Under the pieces are notes generated by a model that was not told where the DNA came from, did no database searches, and worked only from the letters and a program-made list of their open reading frames with translations. DNA of 64,000 bases from Vespula vulgaris (taxonomy: Eukaryota; Arthropoda; Insecta; Hymenoptera; Vespidae): assembly GCF_905475345.1 (NCBI RefSeq), contig NC_066600.1, positions 62,001 through 126,000 of the forward strand, in the 5' to 3' direction. Both the position numbers and the translations under genes were made by a program. Below are positions 1 to 13,374 of the stretch, one piece after another (position 1 is the first letter of the stretch; each line of letters starts with the position of its first letter).

Positions 1-83
1 AAAATGTTTTCATCGTAATCATATACACACCCATACACACACACATGTACACATAATATATATCGTATATCATTATATTTTAC

Positions 84-2595
84 CCCAAGTTTTTCCAATC
101 CTCTTGCAAGTACATCTGCACCCTTCTTCTGATTAACGAATATAATAACGGGTGGTTCAACACCTCTGCTAAGTATTTCCATAAGTTTTTTACGTTTATC
201 AGCTTCACCCATTATGTGAACTATTTGTTCAGTTCGTTCTGTAGGTTTACCGACACTACCGATATAGACTACAGCAGGTCGTCTTAGATAAGTTCTTGCC
301 AAACGTTCCACTGCAGGAGGCATAGTAGCTGTAAACATCACAGTCTAAAAGATATTAAAACAAAAGATTAAAAACTTTAAAAAACGACAATTAGATTAAT
401 ATTATTTCACCTTAATACTTGTGTGTGTATATATTAGTATGTATCACCTGTCTGTATTTTTTCTTTGTATTGTAATTAGCCAAAAGTTTTTCTTCGTTTT
501 CAGCATCTTCGTTGTCCGGTTTCAAATTCGTTACTGGCATATATTCCAAAATTTTCTGTACATCTATATAAATAAACGTAAAAATTATTTTGTATATCAA
601 TCTTTAGTAAAGCAATAGTTTAATATATAACCTGGTTCAAAGCCCATATCTATCATTCTGTCAGCTTCATCCAATACGATATATGTACACTGATTTAAAA
701 CTAAATATCGATTTTCTAACACATCTATCAATCTTCCAGGGGTAGCAATAACAATCTAGAATAAAAAATTATGTTAAAGATAGTTTAGATCGAAATTATA
801 ATTTTCTCAATAATTTATCTCTTCTTACCTCACATCCCATACGTAATCTAAATCCTTGCTCCTCTCTAGATAAACCACCTACTACAACAACCGTCCTAAT
901 ACCTAATGGTTGCCCAAACTTATTAGTTTCTTCTTCAATTTGCTGTGCTAGTTCACTAATAAAAATAAGAGAAATTTAATAATACCTTTAATAATATCTA
1001 TGTTTCTATGTGCGTATATCCTGTATATATGAATATATGCACGTATTTGAAAAATATTTTTTAAATATATAACATACCGCGTTGGAGCCAAAATTATACT
1101 ATAAGGACCTTGATCAGCTTCTTCTAATCTTTCGATTTTGGGTAAACTAGTAATCCATAATAAAAGAGGAATTAAAAATGCCAATGTTTTTCCAGAACCA
1201 GTTTCAGCAACACCTATAATATCACGATTTTGGAGACCTATAGGTATTGCTTGCCTTTGAATAGGTGTTAGATCCTTATATCCCACTTTATCGATAATAT
1301 CTAAAATTTCTTTTGGAAATCCAGATTCCTTCCATGACCTAATAGGATCAGGAATACGTCCTCCTTTTATCGTAATGTTATAATCCTCTCTAAATATACG
1401 CCAATCTCTTTCGGTCATTTCATTAAGAGCTTTCTCAGACCAATGACGATCATCCCATTTTTGTTTCTCTTCTTTTCTTTTTACTTTTTTTAGTCTCATT
1501 CTTTAAAAGAGAAAATATATTATTGGTATAACTTTCGAAGATAAAACGTAACTGAGAGTAAATTAAAATACTTACTTTTCTTGTTCTTTCTCTGCTTCCG
1601 TACGCCTTTTTTCTAACAATTCTCCATAAAATTTACTTTGATCACGTTTTTGAGCCTTAATATCAATACCTGCAAGATTACCCCTTCCAAAAAATTGTAC
1701 CTGATGTCTTTCTTTATATATACTGTTGTAATCAACGGATGTATCCTCCGATGTATCCCAGTCAAACACAAATTTTCTATCATTCAGTCTTCTTACACGG
1801 CGTTTTTTCTTTACAAGACCAAGATAGCGTTCTTTAATAGCTTCCACTTCTTTTTCTTTATCTTTATCCTTTATTTCTTCTTCTCTTGAACGCTGCGCAT
1901 CTCTACGTCTGTTTTATAATATATAAAAATATTAGCTTTGCGTATAACTTAAAGCAAGTCAAATGTCATTTGTAAGATAAAACTTACCGTTCTCTGTCAT
2001 CCCAATCTCTTTCCTTAGTTTCACCCCCAGAGAAAAATGCTTTGCGCTCTTCTTCCTGTTGCTTTTTTATGGCTTCTACTTCTTGTTGGCGTTTTTCTAG
2101 TGCCAAAGCCGCGCGTTCTTCTTTAGTTAAAAATTTAGGCTTCGCGCGTGCTTCTTCTTCTGCCTTTTTTTTAGCTAGTAATTCTTCCAAACTCAACGGT
2201 TCTCTCTTTTGCACTGATTTTAATTTCTCTTCGGTTTCTTCCTCTTCCCTTTTAACTTCATTTTTGACCTCTTTCTTTGCTTCTTCCTCAACAGAAAATA
2301 TTGGACTTCCTTTACGTTTTTTATCATCTTTTCCCTTATCTTTAATATCTCGTCTGTCTCTGGATCTATCGCGATCTTTCTCACGAGATCTATCTCTTTC
2401 TCTCGAACGATCTCTGTCTCGCGATCTATCTCGTTCGCGTGAACGTTCTCTGGATCTCGAACGTTTTCTATCCTTTTTTCTATCTTTCGATCGGCTTCTG
2501 GAACGACGTCGATCACGTCGTTCTCGATCTCTTTCACGATCACGATCTCTTTCACGAGATCTACTACGTCTAACAGTTTTCTTATCGTGTGCCAT
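84..2595 (-). CDS. DDX23: DEAD-box RNA helicase DDX23 (PRP28, U5-100K), 3' end outside window
   Basis: Nuclear spliceosomal ATPase that helps exchange U1 for U6 at the 5' splice site. Coding exons on the minus strand are 1988-2595, 1576-1908, 1078-1500, 829-955, 632-755, 448-563 and 84-344. Phases agree at every junction, giving 664 codons in the window. The start is the ATG of MAHDKK; an upstream in-frame codon would only add an untypical leader. The first ~110 residues are an RS/RD/RE-rich tail. The helicase core follows: Q-motif region (PTPIQRQAIPIGLQNRD), Walker A AETGSGKT, APTRELAQQ, ATPGRLID, the DEAD box VLDEADRM, and the SAT-equivalent FTATMPPA. The human protein is about 820 residues, so roughly 150 C-terminal residues (end of helicase domain 2) lie left of base 1. 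Bases 1-83 are intron. Identity is secure from near-continuous family similarity. Confidence 0.96.
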
Positions 2596-3917
2596 TATCA
2601 CGCTTGCTGTAACGATAGAAAAATAATGGTTAGAATTATTTGAGGTCATAGACGTGGACGATTTCTAATATTATTTACATCTTATTCTGAAAGGTTTGTT
2701 TCATATCAACAGTGCATACGTACATACAAGTAGCATGCAATCTTGTAATGTCAAATCGATGCAATCATTGCAATTGAAGTTATTTAATTAGAAAAATAAT
2801 TTCAATCAACATTTCAATCTTAATTCTATTTGTATCTTTGATATACTAAACTAAACTCCATAATATGTATACTAAACAAAGAAACCGTATTCTTCTTAAA
2901 GAATCTCATAGAAACATATACGTTTACATTCCTATACTCCTAAAGTGCCGACGTATTTAAATAAATTTTTATATGAATGCTTACAATTAGATTTATAAAT
3001 AATTCTACATGTAACAAGTGATATTTGTAATATGCATCAGTATGCAAAAAGAAACGATTTGCTTTAATCAGGGAACATAATATTATATAGATATTCGACA
3101 ACAAGTGAAAACATGTTTATATCAGCGCCACTCTAGTACATCCGCAACGTAAGCTCGAACTTAACAAGTCCATAACAGTTTTTTGATCCTGATTCTTCCT
3201 TTGGTCCTAGTCTTTCCTAATTCATATAAACAAAATCGACAATTTCACTGTTATTTATCAATGGACAAATTTTATTTTTATGTAGTAAGCATTATATACT
3301 ACGTTCATTATTGAATATCGCGTTGGATGTATCTATACGAAAATAATATTACCAAATATTTGTCTGTAATATCGATATTTGTTTATTTTTTCACAATGTT
3401 GGATGAATCTACCATGCAAGTTCTTTAATAAATCTAACACAATTGTCAATGTCATCGAATAAGATTGATAAAAAAGAAAAAAAGAAAGAGAAAGGAGTAA
3501 AATCAGACAGAAATAAATGTGCGTGGCTGCATGCGCGCGCGCGTGTGTGTCGCGCATAAGCTCTTTTAAAATTCTACCTATTCTCTCTTACATATACATA
3601 TACATTGTGGTGTAATCGGTTATTATCCAGATCACATGATCAACGATAACGGGCGCTGTATTAGATTCTTTAATATTTCATACTTTGACGCTTTGTATTA
3701 CTTCAATCTCGTAAGAGGCAAAATCACGAATCAGGAATAAGAAATAATAAGCATGGCTAGTAAATAATAAGTCAAAGTCAAAGTGAGATTGGTATGACTT
3801 TCCCTCCTATGATACATGATCGATCCCTTGAGAGGTTGGGATAGCTGATTGAAAGAAAAGTTGCAATAAGTTTATTTTTTTTTTTTTCGTTCGTTTAACT
3901 CATAACCGCTTGAAAGC
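2596..3917. other. Divergent intergenic region between DDX23 and YOD1
   Basis: The two genes point away from each other across 1.3 kb, so this interval should hold both promoters and 5' UTRs. The DNA is AT-rich with a short alternating purine-pyrimidine GC/GT tract near 3530-3552 and a T-run at 3874-3886 just before YOD1. I see no convincing open frame or RNA gene. Confidence 0.6.
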
Positions 3918-5051
3918 ATGGCTGGATTTGTTTTAAAGGTCAAAACAAAGTCAGGACAGAAGCTTGTAAATGGGCTTGTCCCGCAGGATAAAGTAGCTGT
4001 GTTGAAATCAAAGCTAGCTGATGTGACGGGTATATCCGTTGAGGCTCTTCATGTCCTTGGTGGTTTTCCGCCGAAGGCGATCGATCTTAATAATGAATCA
4101 GCTACAATTGCGGACAGCGGTATAGTTTCTGGTGACACCCTGATCGTCGAAGAAAAAGAAGTTATTAACGGTGCTCAAATAGCAACGGAAATTGGTAGAT
4201 CTCACATAGTAAATGATGAAACTTTCATTAATACTCCAGGTGTACTCATGAAAATGGTTGTACCAGCAGATAATTCATGTTTATTTACTAGCGTTGGCTA
4301 TGTTCTGAATGGTATGCTATACTCTTCCGATGTATTATGGAATATAATTATTTTTTTACAAACTCATAGCTTATTCAAGTCGGATATATATTTCTTATAT
4401 AGGAAAAGTTGATCGCAATTGCTCAAGTTTTATGAGAGAGATAATAGCAAATGCTGTAGCTGCAGATACTGAAGAATATTCGGAAGCTTTTCTAGGTAGA
4501 CCTAATGCAGAATATTGTGAATGGATTTTGAAATCAGATTCGTGGGGAGGAGCTATAGAATTGTCTATACTGTCAAAGTTTTATGGATTAGAGATAGCTG
4601 TAATCGATAGTATCAATGCTATAATAAATAGGTTTGGAGAAGATCAACATTATGCTCAAAGAGTATTTCTTATATTTGATGGAATACATTATGACCCACT
4701 TTATTTGGAACCGCTCGATGTGAGTTTTGGATAATAAATTCTCTCAAAAAAGTAATACAATTGAAATGTATTACTCTTTTCATACTTAAAGTACAGTTAC
4801 TAAAAGCATTAAATACATTTTATTTTTTCTAGGGTGGTAGTATCCAAACGATCTTTCCGACGGAAGACGATAGAATGTTATTAGAAGCTGCAGAACTTGC
4901 AAAAGAAGTGAAGTCTAGTCGTCAATATACAGACATTCAAAAATTTAAATTAATGTGCTACGATTGCAATGTAAAATTAAATGGACCAGTTGCAGCACGA
5001 CAACATGCCAGTGAAACAGGCCACAAGAGCTTTGGAGAAGTGCCTGTATAA
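3918..5051 (+). CDS. YOD1: Ubiquitin thioesterase OTU1 (YOD1)
   Basis: Cysteine deubiquitinase that works with VCP/p97 in ER-associated degradation. Three exons, 3918-4311, 4403-4719 and 4833-5051, with matching phases, encode 309 residues; human YOD1 is 348. Residues ~4-80 form the ubiquitin-like UBX-type domain. The OTU domain starts with VPADNSCLF, carrying the catalytic Asp and Cys; the catalytic His is in GIHYDPL near the end of exon 2. Exon 3 ends with a C2H2 zinc finger (CYDCNVKL then QHASETGH). All expected catalytic and zinc-binding residues are present, so the enzyme should be active. The ATG is preceded by AAGC and opens the conserved UBX-like fold. The stop is 5049-5051. Confidence 0.95.
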
Positions 5052-6117
5052 TGTAATTTCAATTTGGTCGTGCAATATATGATAAGTATTTTTAATTAGA
5101 CTGCCATGTAAGGTGTTCGATAAATTAGCCTCAAAATGATTTTTCACGTGATGAAGGCTTGAAAACATTTAAAAACTATGCGCCAATGTTTCTCCTCTCC
5201 CAGATATGCATATATACTTATACAATGCACTCTTTGGTAGAATTTTATAAACAAATAATGAGCACTGGTTTTTAATTTAGCTGGAAACTTCTTTTCAACA
5301 GTGATCATAACAATTATTTGTGTGTGTGTGTGTGTGTGTGTATGTGTGTGTCTTTTATTTCATTTTATAGAACAAAATTATTACAGATAAACTTATGCAT
5401 ATTATATTTTTGAAAAAAGTCTATAATTCATTATTTATATAAATATTTCTTTTTTTTTTTTCTTGAAAGTAAAAGAAATTACTTTCACATTGTGCATCTT
5501 ATTCATCTTGTGTAATTCTTTGGTCTAATGGTTGACAATATTATAATTAAAGCGAAGGATATATTATTTAATTGTAAAATTGGATATATATTAGTATTGT
5601 CTATTTCTCAAACTAGTGTGCCTTTAATTATAGTTATCTTAACTTCATTTACAATATGTGAAATTGTGCAATACTTGGCAAAAATTCAATTCATTATTTT
5701 TCCTTTAGTCTGAACAATAATTTTCTAAAACTCAGTTAAAACATAATTTAATTATATATACTATATTATTAAAATATATATTATATATTTTATATTTTTC
5801 TTATATCTAGCATTATTAGCAAAATTGAAAATCTATGATGATGAAATATGTTACTGTAAAAATTGTCATTTTTATTAGGCCAACATGTTCCATGGCATTT
5901 CTATATATTATATTTTGAAAGCTATAGCTAATAATATAGAATTATTTTATGAAATTCACACAATAGGATCAGTTTAATTTTATTTGAAAAAAATATAACT
6001 TGTAAAAATAAGACAAAGAAAGACAAATGTTGTAAATTATAAATTACAATGCAGTTATAATGGTAATAATACTACTATTTAAAAATAATGATTCCTTGGA
6101 AATATTTATCTTCGCAG

Positions 6118-6120
<3 letters not shown>

Positions 6121-6180
<60 letters not shown>
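6121..6180. repeat. (AT)n microsatellite
   Basis: Uninterrupted TA dinucleotide run of about 60 bases in the intergenic region. Confidence 0.97.
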
Positions 6181-6184
<4 letters not shown>

Positions 6185-6952
6185 AGAAATTATTGTAAAC
6201 GAATAATATAGTAAAGGTTATTAAATCGATTACTTTAATATAGACATATGTACTTTTGTTAGATTATATTATTTCTATGCAGATAGATGCACAGATAGAT
6301 ATATATCGAATATTGCAAGAAATTATGTCCAATTGTTGGATGAAAGTAATGTTTATTAATGGTTAAATTATAGTAAATTTTTTTCTTTTCTCTTCTTCGT
6401 AGATATAATATGCATTGTTACTCGTTTCTACATTTATCGTTTATTTAAAAAGATCTTGAACGTGTTCCAATATCGTTAGTACGATAATTCATGATTATAT
6501 ATATCTAGTATTTTTTTTGAATCTATTATGTCTGAAAACAGACAGAAAAGAATTTATAACTATTTATTACTCAGGAACAGGTAGGAATATGATAATATAT
6601 AAAAGAGTTTTACAAAAATTTATATTTATATAATCGTATAGAACACATTTGTCAGGTCACGTTTATTCATTATATTATTATCATGAAATTATTTGAAATA
6701 AAAAAGAATTATTTACACTATCTGTTTTTCATATTCTTTTTTTTTTTTCTTAATAGACTTTTATTTTTCAACATAAGCATTACTCATTAAATATATTATT
6801 TATGTAACTTCGGACCATCAATTGTCAATATTTAGATATTCAAAATATTCGTTAGCAGCTCTAGAATAACATAATGTTACGAAAGTTTATAAAAAATACT
6901 TAATGATTAAAAAGAATTATATTTTAAATTTATCGCACAAATCGCAACATAG

Positions 6953-6954
<2 letters not shown>

Positions 6955-7005
<51 letters not shown>
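6955..7005. repeat. (AT)n microsatellite
   Basis: TA dinucleotide run of about 50 bases. Confidence 0.97.
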
Positions 7006-7008
<3 letters not shown>

Positions 7009-8497
7009 CATCATTAATCATCGCCATATTGTCATAAAAATTCAGATTTCTTAATAGAAGCCACATAGGAATCATGATGGTAGTGGATCGCCATGATAAA
7101 AGTCACGTAATGTGTTTTTAAATTGTCTTGTTAGATGGCGCTAAAGGTACTACAAAGTTTGACGAATTTATTCCTATGTTCCACGAAAGATACGATTGTT
7201 GATTGGCTGATCGAATGGACAGAAAATAAATCGTTAGTTTACCATCTATGTAAATTAGACAATTAGAAACAGAACAAGACGAAGAATAGAAACATATAGT
7301 TCAGTCATGTTTTCGTCTTCGTTCTGAGAGTGTGGTGTTGTCCTATTTTAATTAGATCATATATTTTTATATCGTTATATTGAAGTTCTTTGTTATTCGG
7401 AAACAGTGGTAATTGAAGCTGTACCGTTTCTATTTTGAGGGGTGATAATTAAGTGGATAATTGTAGATGAAAAATGAGAATGCGATATTTTTTCGTCGTT
7501 AATGTCGCCATTGTCAACACGTGACCAATCATTATAAAAAGGTTACTTCTTTATTAGTTTAAGACGTATATTCGAACGCTAGATGGAAAAATTTGAATAA
7601 ATTTCAGTCTCAAAATAAAATTGTTATTTATAGATGTGTCTAGAGATATATAGATTTTTACAATTTTTATCGATTCAGAATATTTATTAAGTTTAAATGT
7701 TAAAAATGAAATACGTTTAGTTATATGTAATTATTAAATTATTGAATTATAAATATAGTTGTTTGTAATAAAAAAGTTGTCATGCTTTTGTTGAAGTATC
7801 TACAGTTTTGAATATTTTTAATTACTTGATCGTTCAATTGTACTATCCTATAGATGAATTAAAATTTTTTTTATTGGAGAAAGTTATATATTACTATAAA
7901 ATTTTAAATCATAAAATCATCAAAAATATTAGAAATATTATTGCTTCTAAAAATTTTAAGAAAAAAATGTTTGAAAACCTATCTTAAATCACACTAATAA
8001 ATAAATAAGAATAGACCGTTAAATTAAATTATATGTCAATAATGAAACATGTTATATACTGTGATTTTTAATTACAAATATTGATAGTATGAAATAAAAT
8101 AAAACAATATAAGATATTCTTAATATCAATTTAATTTGTCTTTCATTTAAGCATACAAGTTCGTATATAATATTATCATAAGGTACTTCTTTTTATCTTG
8201 ATCCGATAAAGATGAGAGACATTACGATATTACTTATAACCTTTAAAATTAATAGATTTCTATGTTCTCTCTCTGTCTCTCCATCCCTCCTGCTCTATCT
8301 GTGTATGTGTGTGTGTGTGTGTGTGTGTAGCACGCGCGCATGTCAGTCGGTGAAATACATTCTTTCTCATTTGCATAATTTATACTACAGTTACAACGCT
8401 TAGATCAAATACTATAGAACGAATAATAATTTGATTATTGGATAATTTTTTTGGAATATTCTAAGAAAAAAGAATAAGTTAGCAAAATGGTAATTAC

Positions 8498-8543
8498 TTA
8501 TATATATATATAATATATATATATATATTATATATATATATTA

Positions 8544-8612
<69 letters not shown>
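8498..8612. repeat. (AT)n microsatellite, interrupted
   Basis: TA-rich array with two phase breaks (TAATAT and TTACTTAT); the last ~70 bases are uninterrupted. A read-length or slippage problem could affect its exact length. Confidence 0.95.
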
Positions 8613-8615
<3 letters not shown>

Positions 8616-9173
8616 CCGTGAAAGTAGTAATAAAAACTTTTATTTTATCTTTTTTCGTTAAATCTATTGATTGTAATCCAGTCATTTGATATTATGTATA
8701 ATAATTAATAGATTTAATCTATAAAATGAAATTTTTTTAATAAAATTGAATTTTCTCAATTTGATTTTATCTTTTGAAAGTTACAATTTATATAATCATT
8801 TTTGTGCCAACATACAAACTAATGGGCATTGATTAACAATTTATATTCACGATGATTATAATCCAAGAGAAAAACTTAAACTCATTTATATAATCTATTC
8901 GAGCATGATTTATATAAGATATTTATCATGAGAGTAAAATATCTAAAGGTGCATAAAGATATTTCAACGTATGTATACATAATATGTAAATATAAAATAT
9001 AAATTATGAAATATATAAAAAACATATTTATACTTCTATATCTATTTAGTTTAGATAATCTAAAACTTGTTTTACGCTTATTTGATTGCACGATGTTTGT
9101 ATGCAATATAATGTAGCAATAAAAAATTAGTACTAGTTGCAAACTGAATATACAAAAGTGATAGAAAATATAG

Positions 9174-9174
<1 letters not shown>

Positions 9175-9237
<63 letters not shown>
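9175..9237. repeat. (AT)n microsatellite with one C interruption
   Basis: TA dinucleotide run broken once by TACATA near 9203. Confidence 0.95.
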
Positions 9238-9239
<2 letters not shown>

Positions 9240-10278
9240 TATGTTGAAATCATTCAATTATTTATCATTTCTTTAATAAGGTATATGATTATAATAGATA
9301 AAAGGTACTTGATCAAGTCATTACACCTCGTATTATTTATCTATGTTCGTAGATAGAAGCATTATATGTATATCAACTTGGCTTTATTTCTCGCGCATAT
9401 ATCCATCCACTAATAGTTGAAAATGTGTTAGAAACAGTATTATATATGTAGGATAAATGAGTATCATTAATGAATTTTTCAACTTTTTCATAGATACACC
9501 TTCCATTGTGCAAGAAAAACTATCATCCATTAATTATTTTACAGTTCAACTGTAATGCAATTTTTAAAGAATTGCAATAAAAGTTACTTTTGATAAGATA
9601 ACTTAATATTTTTAAATTCATTTCTACTTTTATTATCACTCAATATAAAATAAAATATTGAGACATGCATCTTTAGATCTTTGATGTAACATGATGTAAA
9701 TTGTACAATAACTTGTAGAAACTCTTGTCATTTCTTTATCCGAACAATTCTTCTTGGGGATGCCAGAGAAAGTAATAAAGAAATTCGATTGAGTATATCT
9801 TTTGTTTCCTACTTCCTTTTCATCTTTTTTCAAGTTGTAATTACACGTAGCCTTCTCCTTTTTTTTTTCTATTTCTCCCTCTCTCTCTCTCTCTCTTTTT
9901 TTTGTTTTTTAATCTATATTTGCTGTTTATAATTACTTCATTACCAATTCATGAGGTATAACTTCTACTTTTTTTAAGGCAGTCTATAATAAATAAAATG
10001 ATTTATGCTGCACTAACTTGTTCCATTCGAGATCATATAGCTTTAATATATCATTCGTCATTGCATTATGTATGGTAATCTAAGCATAGGGAACCGAATT
10101 ATATTCAAGATGAGAATATTTATATGAGAAAACATTAATCACTCGGCATTTATAACTATTAATTACTGCTAATGGATTTCCTGATGCTTTTACATATTTT
10201 AAGGCAAATAACTTAAAGACATATCTACTCGTATATAATATGGCTAAGCCACCAGATTCAAAACAGTTTATATATAAT

Positions 10279-11956
10279 TTATTGATTATGGGAGCTATCT
10301 GCATCTCTTGAACCTTCTCCAGAATCTGTACATTCTCCCCTCTGGTGGTCTTTAAATTTTCTATCTTTATAATCGCGTCTGTAATAACGATTTTCAGAAT
10401 CTCTGCGATCCCTTTGCGAGCCTTGACATCTATACTTGCGATTACTATATTCTCGATGATAATTAAGATAAGCTTGATATCGACGATAACACGAATCAAA
10501 GATCATAGCATCTGAATTTATGCTACCATTTTGAAGTTGAGGTAATGCAGTGTTTTCAGCATCCGTATGAAGATCCTGCCTATCGTATCGATTTCTTCCA
10601 TTTCTATGATAATCAGAATTATGATCAAAGCTGTAATAAACATAAGGCATACAAGAATGTCTATCGAGATATAAAACAAATGTGAGTGCTATTAAGTAAT
10701 ACCTCTGAATTCTGCGATGCGAGTAGCTCTGTGTCTGTAATGGTGGAAATTTGTGAGATGTTGATTCCTGTATTCCAGTTATAGACGATACACGGCTATG
10801 ATGACTATTATTACTATCTCGTGCCCATCCACCCCTACTTGTACCTCCATTATTTGCTGATGCTGCCTTTAATGTTGCAATTTCCTTTCGTTGATCTGTA
10901 TTTTCCCTATGCAATTGTTTTATCACTGCATGTGCATCTGCCAAACGTGTTACTATATCTTCTTGAGAAGGTTCCGATCTGCCCCCAACTTGAATTCCCA
11001 CATTTGTCACATCTATTTTTTTCTTTTGCTTCTCTAATTCCTCTAAATTTCTATAGTGCAAAATATAATTCATTAAGTTATTATTAATATTTTAATAATT
11101 ATTCTATTACTAGATTAATATTATTAGATCAATACTAACTTCTTTTGTTGTTCAATAATATCTGTTAAACATTGGTTGTGTGTTTTTGCATCTTGTAATG
11201 AGGCTTTAATATCCTGCAAATCTTTTTCCAAGAGTTCAACCTGCAGTGGTGTGACGTTCACGCATACTGGGCTACCCTGTGTGTATAAGGAGTTATAATA
11301 AACAAATAAATGTGTGTGTGTGCGTGTGTGTGCGCGCGCGTATATAATTTATAATATATAGAATTTTTTTTTTTTTACTACTTCATAATTCCATTCTTTG
11401 TTAGAAGGTATAAGACCTTTGGTTTCGCGAACCCAGTTCCATTATCTTCAGGGGAAGAAGGACTGCTAGGTACACAAGTCGTCCCTTTTGAAAAAATTAA
11501 TTGGAATTGCAAATCTGAAAAAATTCATATATATACTATTATAATATATAATATAAATAGGATATATTATAAAAAATAAAGTAAAATTTATATCATGGTC
11601 ATTATTCTATATACCTCTGTTTCTTTGACGTAACGTTTCAACTTCTTGATGTAAAGCAAGTAAGGTTGCTTGATGTTGTTCTTGTAGAAATTTCATGTTT
11701 TGCTCCAATTGAGCTGCTCTATCTATATTCACATTTTGTTGTCTAGTTTGTATCATTCCATCGTTTCTCTCATTTAAAGTAATGTCATGCGGGGTTGTTG
11801 GTTTCTTTCCCTATGAAAAAAGAAAAAAAAGAAAGAAAGGAATACAATGAAGCGCAAAATGATGACAATAATATCAATTTCTAATTCTTTCTACTCAAAT
11901 CAACTTACTTGTGAAAATGGTACAGTTGGTAGCTTCATGAGAACTTTAGATGTCAT
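10279..11956 (-). CDS. CCDC74/CCDC92-type coiled-coil protein
   Basis: Six exons on the minus strand, 11909-11956, 11615-11810, 11417-11514, 11140-11276, 10703-11050 and 10279-10630, give 392 residues with consistent phases. The start is the first ATG after an in-frame TAA. Exons 2-3 encode a heptad-rich segment, LEQNMKFLQEQHQATLLALH, then RNRDLQFQL. This resembles the N-terminal domain shared by CCDC74 and CCDC92, which are centriole- and microtubule-associated coiled-coil proteins in vertebrates. Exons 4-5 hold a second coiled coil (~residues 115-230). The last exon is rich in Arg, Tyr, Asp and Asn and looks disordered. The exon 3 donor (AAG|GTCTTA) is weak, so that junction is the least certain. 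Cellular role is inferred from the family only. Confidence 0.78.
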
Positions 11957-13080
11957 ATTTTGTATATGTAATTATTCTTCTTTAAGAAATTATTTCTTTT
12001 TATAATGTGCGTACCACTATTCTATAAAAATAATTTCTCTTTATCATTGTTACATCTTATACAGTACTGTCACATGAAAGAAATTTTACGTTTTAATTAT
12101 CTAAAGGAAAAATCTATATTTTTATTTATTAATATCTTGTATATTATCTAATCGCTTATATTGCTCTTTTTTAACGTTGTATTTATTAAGTTATTCAAGA
12201 TGTTATATGAAAGAAAATATAAAAAGTATAATATAGATGAAAAGAAACGAGTGACATTTAGAAAGAAGGAGATGGAGAGATCATGATATGTTAAAAAGAG
12301 ATGGAAAAAGTGATAAGCTTTTAAAAAGGCAAATAAATCTAATGAAAACATCAAACAAATAAAGACACAAAGAGAAAAATTATTACGAGCGAAGTTATAA
12401 ATTTATAACTGTGCATTTTTACTTATAGACCATGAAATTGTTAATGTTATTGATTTTAATGATTTTCTCTTTGTCGAAGTTCAAGAAAAATCCCAAATTT
12501 TATGATAAACAATGAAAAATTAAAAAAATGTAAAAGATGATAATCCGAGTTAAACCATAGAATTTTATGGGGTGTCTTGTAATAATTATCAAACGAATTG
12601 CATAATTTTTAATGAGAAAAGTAAGAGAGAAAATGAAAATGCAAGAATCGTACACGTATAAAAAGAAATTGTTGACTTTATTCACACGATATTAAGCACT
12701 TTACCGAGTGGTATTTAAATGCGCGACGAGCTCCTGGAATGAAACACACCAAAGAATCGTACGTTCGATTGAGATTCCAAGTACGATTGTGCGACGATCA
12801 AACACCTCGAATCTACTGAACGTCACTTAATTCTCATTTTTGATTGGTTGGCAAACGTACAAGATGGCGACCTATTCGAATTGTCTTTTTAAGAATCAAG
12901 CAAGATCAGGTGCTGTTAGCGAAGAAATTTCACTCATTGCGTATCATTCTCGTACGAGAAAGTCGTATGGGAAAAGTTAATAAAAATTATTTCTTACTTT
13001 TATTGCACTATCCATGATAATGACTCAAGTGGAATATGTTTATTATCGAAAAGGTGCGCCTTACACGATGCCTTTAAGAA

Positions 13081-13301
13081 TTTGGCGCCGCGCAAAATCC
13101 GACTCTGCTCGTCGAATAATCCAAAATAACCATGACGAGACCTTGTAGCCGCGCAAGTATTGATCGGTGGTGGTGATTTGACGAGCGATAACCGCGCCCA
13201 CCCTTTCATCCTACTATCCCTATGAATAACACACCTTTCGTAAATGTTACCGCGTAAAAAAGCGAACCAATCTCTCTGTACCTTTTTCAAAATTTGGCGC
13301 G
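13081..13301. promoter_or_regulatory. Cluster of E2F-like sites
   Basis: TTTGGCGC at 13081-13088 is followed directly by GCGCAAA at 13090-13096, an inverted pair. Another TTTGGCGCG is at 13293-13301. These match the E2F/DP consensus TTTSGCGC. They lie between two divergent genes that may both encode centriolar or coiled-coil proteins, which would fit cell-cycle control, but that is inference. Confidence 0.45.
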
Positions 13302-13330
13302 TAAGTTAACAGATTAAAAAGATCCATTTT

Positions 13331-13374
13331 ATTGATAGATTTTTAAATAATTAAATTATTTAAAATCTATCAAT
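13331..13374. repeat. Inverted repeat with ~22-base arms and no spacer
   Basis: The left arm 13331-13352 begins ATTGATAGATTTT. The right arm 13353-13374 is its reverse complement apart from one single-base offset in the A/T run. The flanks remain partly complementary. The structure could fold into a hairpin, but no flanking target-site duplication or element was recognised. Confidence 0.8.

Larger units (their letters stand above)
5052..10278. other. AT-rich gene-poor interval
   Basis: About 5.2 kb of very AT-rich DNA with long (AT)n arrays and a (TG)n tract at 5319-5350 and another at 8305-8328. The open frames here are short, low in complexity and show no family resemblance. A less AT-biased patch lies at about 7060-7560 and is listed as a finding. 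I recognise no transposon ends or coding remnants. The left part holds the YOD1 3' UTR; the right end holds the 3' UTR of the CCDC74-like gene. Confidence 0.6.

Noticed and set aside
2042..2626. 194-codon plus-strand frame rich in Ser/Arg/Leu
   Set aside because: Antisense shadow of the DDX23 RS-rich first exon.
12148..12685. Two short Phe/Ile-rich minus-strand frames
   Set aside because: Translated AT-rich DNA with no conserved motif.
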